Shown here: in pieces, positions 24,503-32,464 of the stretch
Numbering within the stretch: position 1 is the stretch's first letter
Layout: each line of letters opens with the position of its first letter
DNA from: Parvibaculum sp.
GTDB lineage: Bacteria; Pseudomonadota; Alphaproteobacteria; Parvibaculales; Parvibaculaceae
NCBI GenBank assembly: GCA_019635955.1
Contig: JAHBYL010000021.1
Coordinates: 1 to 42,745 of the forward strand
Reading direction: 5' to 3'
Length of the DNA: 42,745 nucleotides
Made by a program: the position numbers and the translations under genes
Notes under the pieces: generated by a model
Databases searched by the model: none
What the model saw: the letters and a program-made list of their open reading frames with translations, nothing else
Told to the model about the DNA's origin: nothing

Positions 24503-26767
24503 CTAGTCCGCGGCCTGGGCGAACTGGTCGGAGACCGGCTTCAGGTCGTGCAGCTTGAAGGGGAGCTGGCGGATGCGCGTGCCGGTAGCGGCGTAGACCG
24601 CGTTTGCGACGGCGGCGGAGATGACGGGCGTCGAGGGCTCGCCGAGGCCGCCCAGCGCCTCCCCGCTGTCGATGAAGTGGACATCGATTGCCGGACATTC
24701 GGCGAGCTTCACCATTTCGTAGTCGGTGAAGTTCGTCTGGGCGACGCCGCCGCCTTCGATGCCGATCTCGCCATAGAGCGCGGCGGTGAGGCCATAGACG
24801 ATGCCGCTTTCGACCTGCTGCGCGGCGGTGTCCGGATGGATCACCTCGCCGCAATCGACGGCGGCGACGACGCGATGAACGCGGGGACTGCCGCCCTCGA
24901 TCGAGACTTCGGCGACTTCCGCGACGATGGAGCCGAAGCTCTGCTGCACGGCGATCCCATGGACATGGCCCTGCGGCAGCGGGCGGCCCCAGCCGGCCTT
25001 TTCGGCGGCGAGTTTCAGCACGGCGGCGTGGCGCGGCTTGTCCTTGAGCATGGCGAGGCGGAATTCGAGCGGGTCGTGCCCGCCGCGATGTGCGAGCTCG
25101 TCGATGAAGCTTTCCGAGAAGAAAGTGTGCTGCGTATGCGCGACCGAGCGCCAAGGGCCGCGCGGCACCGGGTTTTCAATGTCGATATAGCGGATCGACT
25201 GATGTGGCACGGCGTAAGGAATATGCGGCGCCTCGCCCGGCTCGTCCTTGTGGATGTAGCGGTTCTCGTAAGCGACGGGGAAGCCATCCGCATCGACCAC
25301 GGCGCGGATGCGCGCGGTGACGGCCGGGCGATAGGCATCGTGCTGGATATCGTCTTCGCGGGTGTAGATGAGCTTCACCGGCGCATCGACTTCCCTTGCG
25401 ATCATGGCGGCCCAGTCGATCTCGCTCGGGAAATCGAAGAAGCCGGCGCGGATCGGGATGCGCCGCCCGAAGCCGCCGCCAAGCAGAAGCGGATGGAGCG
25501 TGACATTGTCGAAGGGAATGCCCGTTACATCGGCAATGCGGGCGCGGGCGCCGAGCGCATCCTGACAGCCGACCCAGACATCGGCCTTGCCATCGCGGAT
25601 CCAGACCGTGCAGTTCACCGGCTCCATGCAGGCATGGGCGAGATAGGGCACGCGATATTCGGCGCTGACGATTTCCGCGCCGGGCGCGGCGAAGGCGGTC
25701 GCCGCATCGCCGACTTCCTTGTCCGTCTCGCTCTGGCCCGCATCGAGAGCGGCATCATGCGCGGCGAAGATCGTGTCCGAGGTGATGTTTGCCTTGTCGC
25801 CCGCGTCGAACTCGACGTCGAGGGCGAGTGCCGCTTCTTTCGCGCGCCAGTAATTGTCGGCGATGACGGCGATGCCGGCGGGGAACTCGACGACTTTCTT
25901 CACGCCGCGGCGGGCGAGAATATCGCTTGCGTCATAGGGCAGGATCTTCGAGCCGAAGACGGGGGCGAGGCGGACCGCCGCATAGAGCATGCCGGGCGCC
26001 TGCGCATCGACGCCATAGACGGCGCTGCCATCGACCTTGCCGGGAATATCGAAGCGGGGGCGGGCCGTGCCGATGATCTTCCATTCGGCTTTGGACTTGA
26101 GCGCGGGGCGCGCGGAGGGCGAATAGTTCGCGGCTTCGGCGGCAAGCTCGCCATAGGTCGCGCTTTCGCCGTTCGGGCCGGTGACCATGCTCATCGATGC
26201 CAAGCAATCGGATGCGGCGACGCCCCACCGGGCGGCGGCGGCTTTCACCAGCATTTCCTTCGCGGCAGCGCCCGTTACGCGCATGCCATGCTGGCCGGTA
26301 TAGCGCACCGCCATGGAGCCGCCGGTGATCTGCATGTTCATGAATTTCGCAACCTGGTGCCAGGCGGCGGCGGTGAGCCCCTTCAGCATGGGCGGCACGT
26401 CCTCGTTTGCGAGGAAGCGGTTGCCGAGCGCTTCGTTCGCGAAAGCGCGTTCGGCGGGAGCCTGCTCCGCAGTCACGAGCGACCAGTCGGCGTCGAGTTC
26501 TTCCGCCGCCATCATGGCGAGTGCGGTGATGGTTCCCTGCCCCATGTCGGAATGCGGCACATAGACGGTGACGCGATTATCCGGCGCGATCTTGAGCCAG
26601 GCGGTGACGAAACGCTCGCCCTCGCCTGCCGCGGCAGCTTCCGCCTGTTCGCGGCGCGAGGGGCCGGAGGCCGCGAAGCCGATGCCGAGGAGAAGGCCGC
26701 CGCCGGCGGCGGCACCACCCGCAATGAGGAACTGGCGGCGCGTGGGCTTCTTGATTTCGATTGCCAT
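24503..26767 (-). CDS. molybdopterin-dependent dehydrogenase large subunit (isoquinoline 1-oxidoreductase beta-like)
   Basis: The 754-residue catalytic subunit of a xanthine-dehydrogenase-family enzyme. The N-terminus is a twin-arginine signal (R10-R11-Q-F-L followed by a Gly/Ala-rich hydrophobic stretch), so the folded holoenzyme is sent to the periplasm or membrane. The body carries the moco-binding segments L-G-G-G-F-G-R-R and G-x-G-E-P-S-T-P, the latter with the presumed catalytic Glu710. The single-polypeptide large subunit with a Tat signal and no separate FAD subunit is typical of isoquinoline 1-oxidoreductase and related aldehyde dehydrogenases; electrons then leave via cytochromes. 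The actual substrate cannot be told. The start M-A-I-E-I-K-K follows the small subunit by 14 bases. Confidence 0.88.
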   Translation of the reverse strand: MAIEIKKPTRRQFLIAGGAAAGGGLLLGIGFAASGPSRREQAEAAAAGEGERFVTAWLKIAPDNRVTVYVPHSDMGQGTITALAMMAAEELDADWSLVTAEQAPAERAFANEALGNRFLANEDVPPMLKGLTAAAWHQVAKFMNMQITGGSMAVRYTGQHGMRVTGAAAKEMLVKAAAARWGVAASDCLASMSMVTGPNGESATYGELAAEAANYSPSARPALKSKAEWKIIGTARPRFDIPGKVDGSAVYGVDAQAPGMLYAAVRLAPVFGSKILPYDASDILARRGVKKVVEFPAGIAVIADNYWRAKEAALALDVEFDAGDKANITSDTIFAAHDAALDAGQSETDKEVGDAATAFAAPGAEIVSAEYRVPYLAHACMEPVNCTVWIRDGKADVWVGCQDALGARARIADVTGIPFDNVTLHPLLLGGGFGRRIPIRAGFFDFPSEIDWAAMIAREVDAPVKLIYTREDDIQHDAYRPAVTARIRAVVDADGFPVAYENRYIHKDEPGEAPHIPYAVPHQSIRYIDIENPVPRGPWRSVAHTQHTFFSESFIDELAHRGGHDPLEFRLAMLKDKPRHAAVLKLAAEKAGWGRPLPQGHVHGIAVQQSFGSIVAEVAEVSIEGGSPRVHRVVAAVDCGEVIHPDTAAQQVESGIVYGLTAALYGEIGIEGGGVAQTNFTDYEMVKLAECPAIDVHFIDSGEALGGLGEPSTPVISAAVANAVYAATGTRIRQLPFKLHDLKPVSDQFAQAAD

Positions 26768-26781
26768 GATGCTCTCTCCCC

Positions 26782-27249
26782 TCAGGCCGATGTCACGTCG
26801 CGGATGGCGGCACGGATGCGCGGATAGGTGCCGCAGCGGCAGATATTGGTGATCGCGGCGTCGATATCTTCGTCCGTTGGCTGAGGATTCTCTGCGAGCA
26901 GTGCCGAGACCGCCATCAGCATGCCGGACTGGCAGTAGCCGCATTGCGGCACCTGACGGGCGACCCAGGCGGCCTGCAATGCAGAAAGTTCGCCCTCGCC
27001 CGCGCCACGCGCGGCGGCAAGGCCTTCGATGGTGGTGATCTCCGCGCCATCGACCATTTCGACCGGCGTGACGCAGCTGCGCATCGCCATGCCATCGACA
27101 TGGACCGTGCAGGCGCCGCAGGCCGCGACGCCGCAGCCGAACTTGGTGCCGGTGAGGCCGATCTCGTCGCGCAGCGCCCAGAGGAGCGGCATTTCCGGCT
27201 CGACATCGAGCTCGTGGCGCTTGCCGTTGACAGTGAAGGAAATGGACAT
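26782..27249 (-). CDS. [2Fe-2S] small subunit of the Mo-dehydrogenase
   Basis: The 155-residue iron-sulphur partner of the large subunit. The plant-type cluster motif C-G-V-A-A-C-G-A-C plus a fourth Cys in R-S-C-V is followed by the four-helix domain with the second cluster motif C-G-Y-C-Q-S-G and C-R-C-G-T-Y. It lacks its own signal and would be co-exported with the large subunit by hitch-hiking on the Tat pathway. It is the first gene of a two-gene operon; a perfect palindrome lies 45 bases upstream. Confidence 0.92.
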   Translation of the reverse strand: MSISFTVNGKRHELDVEPEMPLLWALRDEIGLTGTKFGCGVAACGACTVHVDGMAMRSCVTPVEMVDGAEITTIEGLAAARGAGEGELSALQAAWVARQVPQCGYCQSGMLMAVSALLAENPQPTDEDIDAAITNICRCGTYPRIRAAIRDVTSA

Positions 27250-27293
27250 GAGAAGCGGCCTCGTCTGGCTGGAGGGCTGGGGCGAACGTCCGG

Positions 27294-27321
27294 AATGACC
27301 AAAAGTACCATTTTGGTCATT
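27294..27321. promoter_or_regulatory. 28-bp palindromic operator upstream of the Mo-dehydrogenase
   Basis: AATGACCAAAA (27294-27304) and TTTTGGTCATT (27311-27321) form a perfect 11-bp inverted repeat with a 6-base centre, ending 45 bases before the small-subunit ATG. Size and symmetry fit a TetR- or MarR-type dimer site. No regulator gene of these families is present in the window, so the protein that binds it is encoded elsewhere. Confidence 0.7.
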
Positions 27322-27440
27322 GGGTCGCCAGCGCGAATTTCCCGCTCACGGCTTCGTGAAGTGTCCGCGAAGGGTTTTCCGGCGGCGCGAATGGTCTAGT
27401 TTGTTCCGCAGCGATGACAGTTTTCCGACGGAGAGACCCC

Positions 27441-27980
27441 ATGAAATTCAAGCAGATCGCCCCGCTTGCGGCCCTTTTCGCACTCGCCTCGCTGCCCGCC
27501 ATGGCAGAGGTGCAGGCGACGGCGGCCGGCACGTTCCGGACGGCCGATCGCAACGAGGCGGGAACGGCCGATCTTACCGAGGGGCCGAATGGCGTTCTGC
27601 TCAGGATCGAGGTGGAGGGGCTTGAGCCCGGCTGGCACGGGATTCACTTCCATGCGGTGGGCGATTGTTCGGATGAAGGCTTCAAGAAGTCCGGCGCGCA
27701 TACGCACCACGAAGCGGAGAAGCCGCCGCATGGGCTTCTCAATCCCGAAGGGCCGGACGATGGCGACCTGCCGAACATCCATGCCGATGAAAACGGCGTC
27801 GCGAAGGCGGAGCTTTATTCGCCCTTCGTGACGCTGACGGGAGCCGAGGGCCGGGCCAATCTTCTCGACGAGGATGGCGCGGCGATCGTCATTCACGAGG
27901 GGCAGGACGATCACATGAGCCAGCCGATCGGCGGCGCGGGCGACCGCGTGGCCTGCGCTGTCATCGAAAAGGCGGAGTAG
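27441..27980 (+). CDS. sodC: Cu/Zn superoxide dismutase, periplasmic
   Basis: A 179-residue protein with a Sec signal peptide (cleavage after A-M-A, residue 22) and the Cu/Zn SOD fold. Copper ligands H-F-H (His69, His71) and a later H-E-G-Q-D-D-H are present, as are the bridging His87 region G-A-H, His97 in P-P-H-G and Asp109 in D-L-P-N. The zinc ligand usually written H-x-G-D-L-P-N appears here as D-D-G-D-L-P-N, so one His is replaced by Asp106. Cys76 and a later Cys (A-C-A-V) can form the disulphide. It scavenges superoxide in the periplasm. The gene is divergent from the Mo-dehydrogenase; GGAGAG lies 7 bases before the ATG. Confidence 0.85.
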   Translation: MKFKQIAPLAALFALASLPAMAEVQATAAGTFRTADRNEAGTADLTEGPNGVLLRIEVEGLEPGWHGIHFHAVGDCSDEGFKKSGAHTHHEAEKPPHGLLNPEGPDDGDLPNIHADENGVAKAELYSPFVTLTGAEGRANLLDEDGAAIVIHEGQDDHMSQPIGGAGDRVACAVIEKAE

Positions 27981-28016
27981 CTCCCGCGCGCTTTCCCGGC
28001 CTCCGCTCTCCCGGGC

Positions 28017-28760
28017 CTATCTGTCGAGCTCGGGATAGTGGCGGAAGATACCGCTCTCGTTGAAAGGCTGGCGGCGCTCGCTTTCGAGATAGCGGGCAAT
28101 CCGCGGCCGCGCACGCACCGAGGCGTGGAGGGCCGCGACGAGAGGGCGATTTCTCAGCAGGCGGGCCGATGCTTTCGGGAAGGCGTAGCGCAGCCCGTCC
28201 ACCGTGTGGAAGAGCGAGAGGTCGGCATAAGTGAGCGAACGGCCGATGAGATGCGGCTTCGTCTTCGTCGCGCCGTTCGCATCCATCACCGCTTCGAACC
28301 AGTCGAGAAATTTCGGCATGCGGGCGCCGCGGAAATCCTCCGCGCGGCGCACCGCCTCCTTCTTCTGATCCTCGTAATAGAGCCCGACGCCGACCGGATG
28401 ATGGACGTCATGTGCCTCGGCCACGAAGTCGGTGATGGTGAGTTCGATCTGGTGCGTCCAGAGCGCGCCCGCCTCGGACTTCGGTGCGAGTCCCAGGCGG
28501 GGACCGAGGTAGAAAAGGATCGCCGCGACCTGGCCGACCACCACGCGACCATCGCGCAGGAAAGGCGGCGCGAAGGAGGGGCGGCTGTTCCGGCCCGACT
28601 CCATCAATTCCATCATCTCGTCCATGCCACCCGCGCGCTCGCGGGCGACATCGACATAGGGGGCACCTGCCTCCTCAAGCGCGAGGCGGATAAATTCGCC
28701 CCGGCCGGGAATGCCCGGCCAATAGAAGAGTTCGTAGGGCTTCCGGCGGGTGGGGGACAT
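28017..28760 (-). CDS. glutathione S-transferase family protein
   Basis: A 247-residue GST with an N-terminal thioredoxin-like domain and helical C-terminal domain. The start Y-E-L-F-Y-W-P-G-I-P-G-R-G-E resembles the sigma/pi-type classes, with Tyr13 the candidate catalytic residue; V-V-G-Q-V-A-A-I matches the usual glutathione-binding Q-S region loosely. The C-terminal signature L-T-Y-A-D-L-S-L is clear. AGGAGGCG lies about 9 bases before the ATG. It converges with sodC over a 36-base gap and diverges from the small membrane-protein pair. Role in detoxification is inferred from the family. Confidence 0.85.
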   Translation of the reverse strand: MSPTRRKPYELFYWPGIPGRGEFIRLALEEAGAPYVDVARERAGGMDEMMELMESGRNSRPSFAPPFLRDGRVVVGQVAAILFYLGPRLGLAPKSEAGALWTHQIELTITDFVAEAHDVHHPVGVGLYYEDQKKEAVRRAEDFRGARMPKFLDWFEAVMDANGATKTKPHLIGRSLTYADLSLFHTVDGLRYAFPKASARLLRNRPLVAALHASVRARPRIARYLESERRQPFNESGIFRHYPELDR

Positions 28761-28852
28761 GATGGCGCCTCCTTTCGGAAGCGAGGTAGACCCTCATCCG
28801 CTGGCGGAAAGGCAAGAATTTCATGGAGTTGAGGCCATAGCGCATTTTTGGA

Positions 28853-28881
28853 TTGATAAATGATGATATTTTGATTATTTA
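28853..28881 (+). promoter_or_regulatory. candidate promoter in an AT-rich patch before the membrane/RHH pair
   Basis: TTGATA (28853-28858) and TATTTA (28876-28881) are 17 bases apart inside an A/T-rich stretch of about 50 bases that contrasts with the GC-rich surroundings. The -10 is weak. Confidence 0.4.
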
Positions 28882-28943
28882 ATGCTGCAGAAGATATGAG
28901 GCGGCCGCTCCATGGGGGAGTGGCGCCCTCCGGAGGACCGGAC

Positions 28944-29348
28944 ATGACAGACGAAACGCAGCAGGCGGGCGCGGAAGCCCCGCGCGCAACCCGCTACAAG
29001 GTGGGCGTGGGCGAGGATTTTCCATTGCTCGAGCAGGACCGGCATGGCCGGGTGGATTTCAGCGCCGAATGGCAGTGCGGCTATGGCCGCGACAGGCGGG
29101 ATGCGCGGGCGGCGCATCGCGGCGAGAGATGGGAAGAGTTTGGCGGCTACAGGCTGCCGCGGCTTTTCTATGTGCTGGCCGCCGTCGCCGTATTCGTGGC
29201 GTTGATATCGGCGGCGGTGAGCTATCCGCTGGCGACGCTCGGCGTGGTGGCGGTGCTCCTGCTTCTTGCGGGCGGCCCGCGGCGGCGGCGCAGCTTCGAC
29301 TATCGCGACTGGGATGGCCCGCGGCGCGGCCGGGGAGATGCAGCATGA
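28944..29348 (+). CDS. small membrane protein of unknown function
   Basis: A 134-residue protein I do not recognise. Residues 1-65 are hydrophilic and charged, with F-P-L-L-E-Q-D and D-F-S-A-E-W-Q-C-G-Y-G segments; about 71-111 form two close membrane segments; the tail is basic (R-R-R-R-S-F-D-Y-R-D-W). The reading frame is open for 16 codons upstream, but the ATG at 28944 has a strong GGAGGA 6 bases before it. Its stop overlaps the start of the ribbon-helix-helix gene (ATGA). Function cannot be given; the tight coupling suggests it works with that DNA-binding protein. Confidence 0.7.
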   Translation: MTDETQQAGAEAPRATRYKVGVGEDFPLLEQDRHGRVDFSAEWQCGYGRDRRDARAAHRGERWEEFGGYRLPRLFYVLAAVAVFVALISAAVSYPLATLGVVAVLLLLAGGPRRRRSFDYRDWDGPRRGRGDAA

Positions 29349-29656
29349 GCGGCGAGCGTATCGAAGAGACCGGCGAGGAACCGAAGCGCGGCCGGCGCGG
29401 ACACCGCCACAGCCGGCGGCATGGCCGCTGCGGCCCGGAAGAACGCGAGACGACGCGCGTGCAGCTCGAATTGCCGCCCCAGGCGATGGAGCGGCTGCAG
29501 CAGCTCAAGGAAAAGACGGAGGCCGCTTCCTATGCCGAAGTCATCCGCAATGCGCTGAGGCTCTACGAGGCGCTTATCGCGGAGGCGGAGCGCGGCGCAG
29601 AATTCCAGGTGAAGGAGCCGGACGGCACGAGCGTGCCTTACAGGATTTTCCTCTAG
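29345..29656 (+). CDS. ribbon-helix-helix transcription factor-like protein
   Basis: A 103-residue protein. The first 35 residues are very basic (R-G-R-R-G-H-R-H-S-R-R-H-G-R), and residues of about 36-78 form a ribbon-helix-helix domain: the strand T-T-R-V-Q-L-E-L, helix A Q-A-M-E-R-L-Q-Q-L-K and helix B Y-A-E-V-I-R-N-A-L-R-L-Y-E. Such proteins bind DNA as dimers through the strand. The ATG overlaps the membrane-protein stop. It converges with divL across only 8 bases. Target unknown; autoregulation would be usual. Confidence 0.78.
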   Translation: MSGERIEETGEEPKRGRRGHRHSRRHGRCGPEERETTRVQLELPPQAMERLQQLKEKTEAASYAEVIRNALRLYEALIAEAERGAEFQVKEPDGTSVPYRIFL

Positions 29657-29664
29657 CCGACGGA

Positions 29665-32208
29665 TCAACCCACTTCGAGCTTCGTCACCGTGAGGTCGCC
29701 GGCGAGCCCGCGCGAGGGCGGGGCAGCGCGGACAGGGAGGTGGCAGGTGACACGCGTGCCGACGCCCGGCGCGCTTTCGAGCGTCACCCAGCCGCCATGC
29801 AGTTCCACAAAGGAGCGCACGAGCGAGAGGCCAAGGCCCGCGCCGCGGTGGCGGTCGGAGCCGCCATGCGCCTCGAAGCGGTCGAAGACATTGCCCTGAT
29901 GTTCCGGCTTGATGCCGATCCCTGTGTCCTCGACATAGAGTTCGATGGACGCCTCGCGGCGAAGCGCGCCGACAACGATCGCATCCCCCGGCGAGGTGAA
30001 GGCCAGCGCATTCGAAAGCAGGTTGATCATGATCTGCTTGATGCGCTTCTCGTCGGCGCGGACGATGCCGATATCCTTCGGGCATTCGATCCTGAGCGTC
30101 ACCTTGTTCTTCTGCGCCGGGCGCTGGGCGAACTCCTCCGCCGCATAGACGACTTCCGTGAGCTCGACATCGGAGAGGTCGAGCGTCATGGCGCCCGCCT
30201 CGATCACCGCGAGGTCGAGAATGTCGTTCACGACGTCGATCAGCGTTTCCGAGCTTTCGAGAATGCCCTGCATATATTCATGCTGACGCGGGCTCAGCGG
30301 CCCGAACATTTCCGTTTCGAGAATTTCGCCGAAGCCCAGGATATTGGTGAGCGGCGTGCGAAGCTGATAGGAAACGTGGCTGATGAATTCGGATTTCAGC
30401 CGGTCCGCCGTTTCGAGCGCATCGTTCCTGTCGCGCAGCGCCTGCTCCATGCGCGTCGAATCCGTGACATCGACATAGGTCATCAGCGTCGCGCCGTCGG
30501 GCAGCGGCACCATGGCGTAGTCCACCACCGAACCGTCCGGCCGGTCGAGGCGGCCCGTCTGCTGTGTGCGGATGCCGGACATGCCGGTAATGCCGTTCTT
30601 CAGCGCTTCCCATTCGCTCTCGTCGTCCATCAGCGGGCGGCAGAGCGCGATCAGATCGTTGACATGGGGCTCGCCGCCGAGCTTGTCCGGATCGAGCGCC
30701 CAGATATTCGCATAGGCCGGGTTGAAGAGTTTGAGGCGGCCGTCGGACCCGAAAACGGCGACACCTTCATAGAGATGGTCGATCGTTTCGCGCTGCACGC
30801 GGGCCAGCGTGTTGTAGGAGCTTTCGAGATTGAGCCGCTCGGTGACGTTTTCATAGAGATAGATGACGCCGCCGAACGGATGCGCCTGGGCGAGTACCTT
30901 GACCGTGCGGCCATCCGGCAGGTGCCAATATTCCTCGAGCGGCTCCGTCGAGGTGTAGATTTCCATCCGCGTCTGCTTCCATGCAGGGAAGTTCGCCTGC
31001 TCCGGCAGGCGGCGGCGCGCGCGCAGCTCGTCCAGCACCTCGCCATCGGAGGGACCCTGATCGAGCCATTGGGGATCGAGACCCCAAAGCGCGTCATAGG
31101 CGCGGTTGTGAAAGGCAAGGCGCTTGTCAGGCCCGCAGATCGCCACCGCGGTCGTGACGCGGTCGAGCGTTGCGGCATGGCTGTCGATATGGCGACGGAG
31201 CTCCGCTTCCGCATCGTCGAGATCCGATACGTCGATCGCAATGCCCGCAATGCCATCCGAGAGGCGCTGCTCGACCACATCGAGGGCGCGGCGCGCGCCT
31301 TCCATGATGGCGTGGCTGCGCTCGCGTGCGCGATCCCGGTCGAAGAGGGCGCGGCGAAGCGCGCCCTGCACTTCCTCGCCCAGAAGTTCGATGCCGCGCG
31401 TAACGGCGGCTTCCGGCGAGTCCGCATCGACGGCGCGGGCATAGGCGGCATTCACCCAGACGAGATTGCCGTCTCCATCGCGCCGCCAGGCGGGGAACGG
31501 CGCTTCCATGAGATGTTCCTTGAAGCGGTCGCGCGCCCTTTCGGCCTGACGGAGCCTTTCCTTGAGGCGCGAGACCTCGGCACGCTCGCCCGTTACGTCG
31601 CGCAGCCAGAGAACGGCGAGCGCGCCGGCGGGGCGGCCTTCCGCCTCGAAAGTGCGGCCATCGATGGACTGCACGTGAAGCGAGAAACGGGCGCCGCGCG
31701 TGCGCAGCCGCTGCACCGCCGTATTCAGGCGGCCGGCGTTCTCCGGCTCGAGGCGCGAAAGGAGATAATTGAAGTCGAGATCGCCGGAGGAGGGATCGAC
31801 CAGCGTCGCAGTGGAACCGACGATCCGCGGGCGCGCCTGGAAGGTGCCGGGGGCGGCGCGGAGCGTTTCCGGCGTCCAGATGAAGACGGCGTCGGGCTCG
31901 GCTGCGAGGATGGCCTCCGCCGCATCGAGGCGTGCCTCGAGCGCGGTGAGGCTTGCCTCTCGCTCCAGCGCCTTGCGGCGGGCGAGGCGCGCGGCGCGAA
32001 GGCCGGTGATCGCGGCGAGGACGCCAGCGAATGCGATACCGATGGCAATGGCAAAAGTGGCGGCGAAGGCTGGATCGGCAGCGGCTTCGGCCGGGAAACC
32101 GGCGGCCGCAAGAGAGTCGATCACGCCTTTCGGCGTCTCGACGGCAAGAGCCGGCAGAGGCATCAGGGCAGCAGCAGCGGCACCCGCCATCAGGCGGGTG
32201 GCCAGCAT
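29665..32208 (-). CDS. divL: DivL-like PAS sensor pseudokinase with Tyr phospho-acceptor position
   Basis: An 847-residue membrane protein with an N-terminal hydrophobic signal-like segment, a membrane segment near residues 50-75, several PAS domains (about 100-590) and a histidine-kinase core. In the H-box the acceptor position reads V-S-Y-Q-L-R-T-P-L, with Tyr614 replacing His, the hallmark of Caulobacter DivL, a pseudokinase that modulates CckA and hence CtrA. The ATPase domain keeps its N-box (I-N-L-L-S-N-A-L), G1 D-T-G-I-G and G2 G-A-G-L-G-L. A start 43 codons upstream is possible; the ATG at 32208 has GGAAAGG 7 bases before it. Neighbouring ahcY is the usual alphaproteobacterial context. 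Confidence 0.85.
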   Translation of the reverse strand: MLATRLMAGAAAAALMPLPALAVETPKGVIDSLAAAGFPAEAAADPAFAATFAIAIGIAFAGVLAAITGLRAARLARRKALEREASLTALEARLDAAEAILAAEPDAVFIWTPETLRAAPGTFQARPRIVGSTATLVDPSSGDLDFNYLLSRLEPENAGRLNTAVQRLRTRGARFSLHVQSIDGRTFEAEGRPAGALAVLWLRDVTGERAEVSRLKERLRQAERARDRFKEHLMEAPFPAWRRDGDGNLVWVNAAYARAVDADSPEAAVTRGIELLGEEVQGALRRALFDRDRARERSHAIMEGARRALDVVEQRLSDGIAGIAIDVSDLDDAEAELRRHIDSHAATLDRVTTAVAICGPDKRLAFHNRAYDALWGLDPQWLDQGPSDGEVLDELRARRRLPEQANFPAWKQTRMEIYTSTEPLEEYWHLPDGRTVKVLAQAHPFGGVIYLYENVTERLNLESSYNTLARVQRETIDHLYEGVAVFGSDGRLKLFNPAYANIWALDPDKLGGEPHVNDLIALCRPLMDDESEWEALKNGITGMSGIRTQQTGRLDRPDGSVVDYAMVPLPDGATLMTYVDVTDSTRMEQALRDRNDALETADRLKSEFISHVSYQLRTPLTNILGFGEILETEMFGPLSPRQHEYMQGILESSETLIDVVNDILDLAVIEAGAMTLDLSDVELTEVVYAAEEFAQRPAQKNKVTLRIECPKDIGIVRADEKRIKQIMINLLSNALAFTSPGDAIVVGALRREASIELYVEDTGIGIKPEHQGNVFDRFEAHGGSDRHRGAGLGLSLVRSFVELHGGWVTLESAPGVGTRVTCHLPVRAAPPSRGLAGDLTVTKLEVG

Positions 32209-32328
32209 GGGCCGACCTTTCCGGCCGGACGCCCTGCCCGGCATGCCCTGTTTCGCCGCCCTCATCACGCGCACAACCCCTTCGGCGCCGAGCCTTGCGG
32301 CACGGCGCAAATCACCTGTCCCCGGGGG

Positions 32329-32358
32329 AGCATACACTACGGGGAAGTCATGGGTGAA
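32329..32358 (-). promoter_or_regulatory. candidate promoter for divL
   Basis: On the minus strand TTCACC (32358-32353) and TATGCT (32334-32329) are 18 bases apart, about 120 bases upstream of the divL ATG and downstream of the ahcY terminator. Confidence 0.35.
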
Positions 32359-32415
32359 ATTCGCGGCAGGCCCGGCCGGCGGCCGAGATTCACTTTTAAG
32401 CCGGTTATACCAATG

Positions 32416-32443
32416 AAAAAGCCCGGCGTTTCCGCCGGGCTTT
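32416..32443 (-). terminator. Rho-independent terminator after ahcY
   Basis: A perfect 11-bp stem (32418-32428 with 32433-32443) around a TTTC loop, followed on the minus strand by a run of five T. It separates ahcY from divL. Confidence 0.9.
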
Positions 32444-32464
32444 CCGATTTTCCTCGAGTGCCTC

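Noticed and set aside
28843-28890. IHF binding site in the AT-rich patch
   Set aside because: The best match to the IHF consensus on the minus strand fails in the terminal TTR element.
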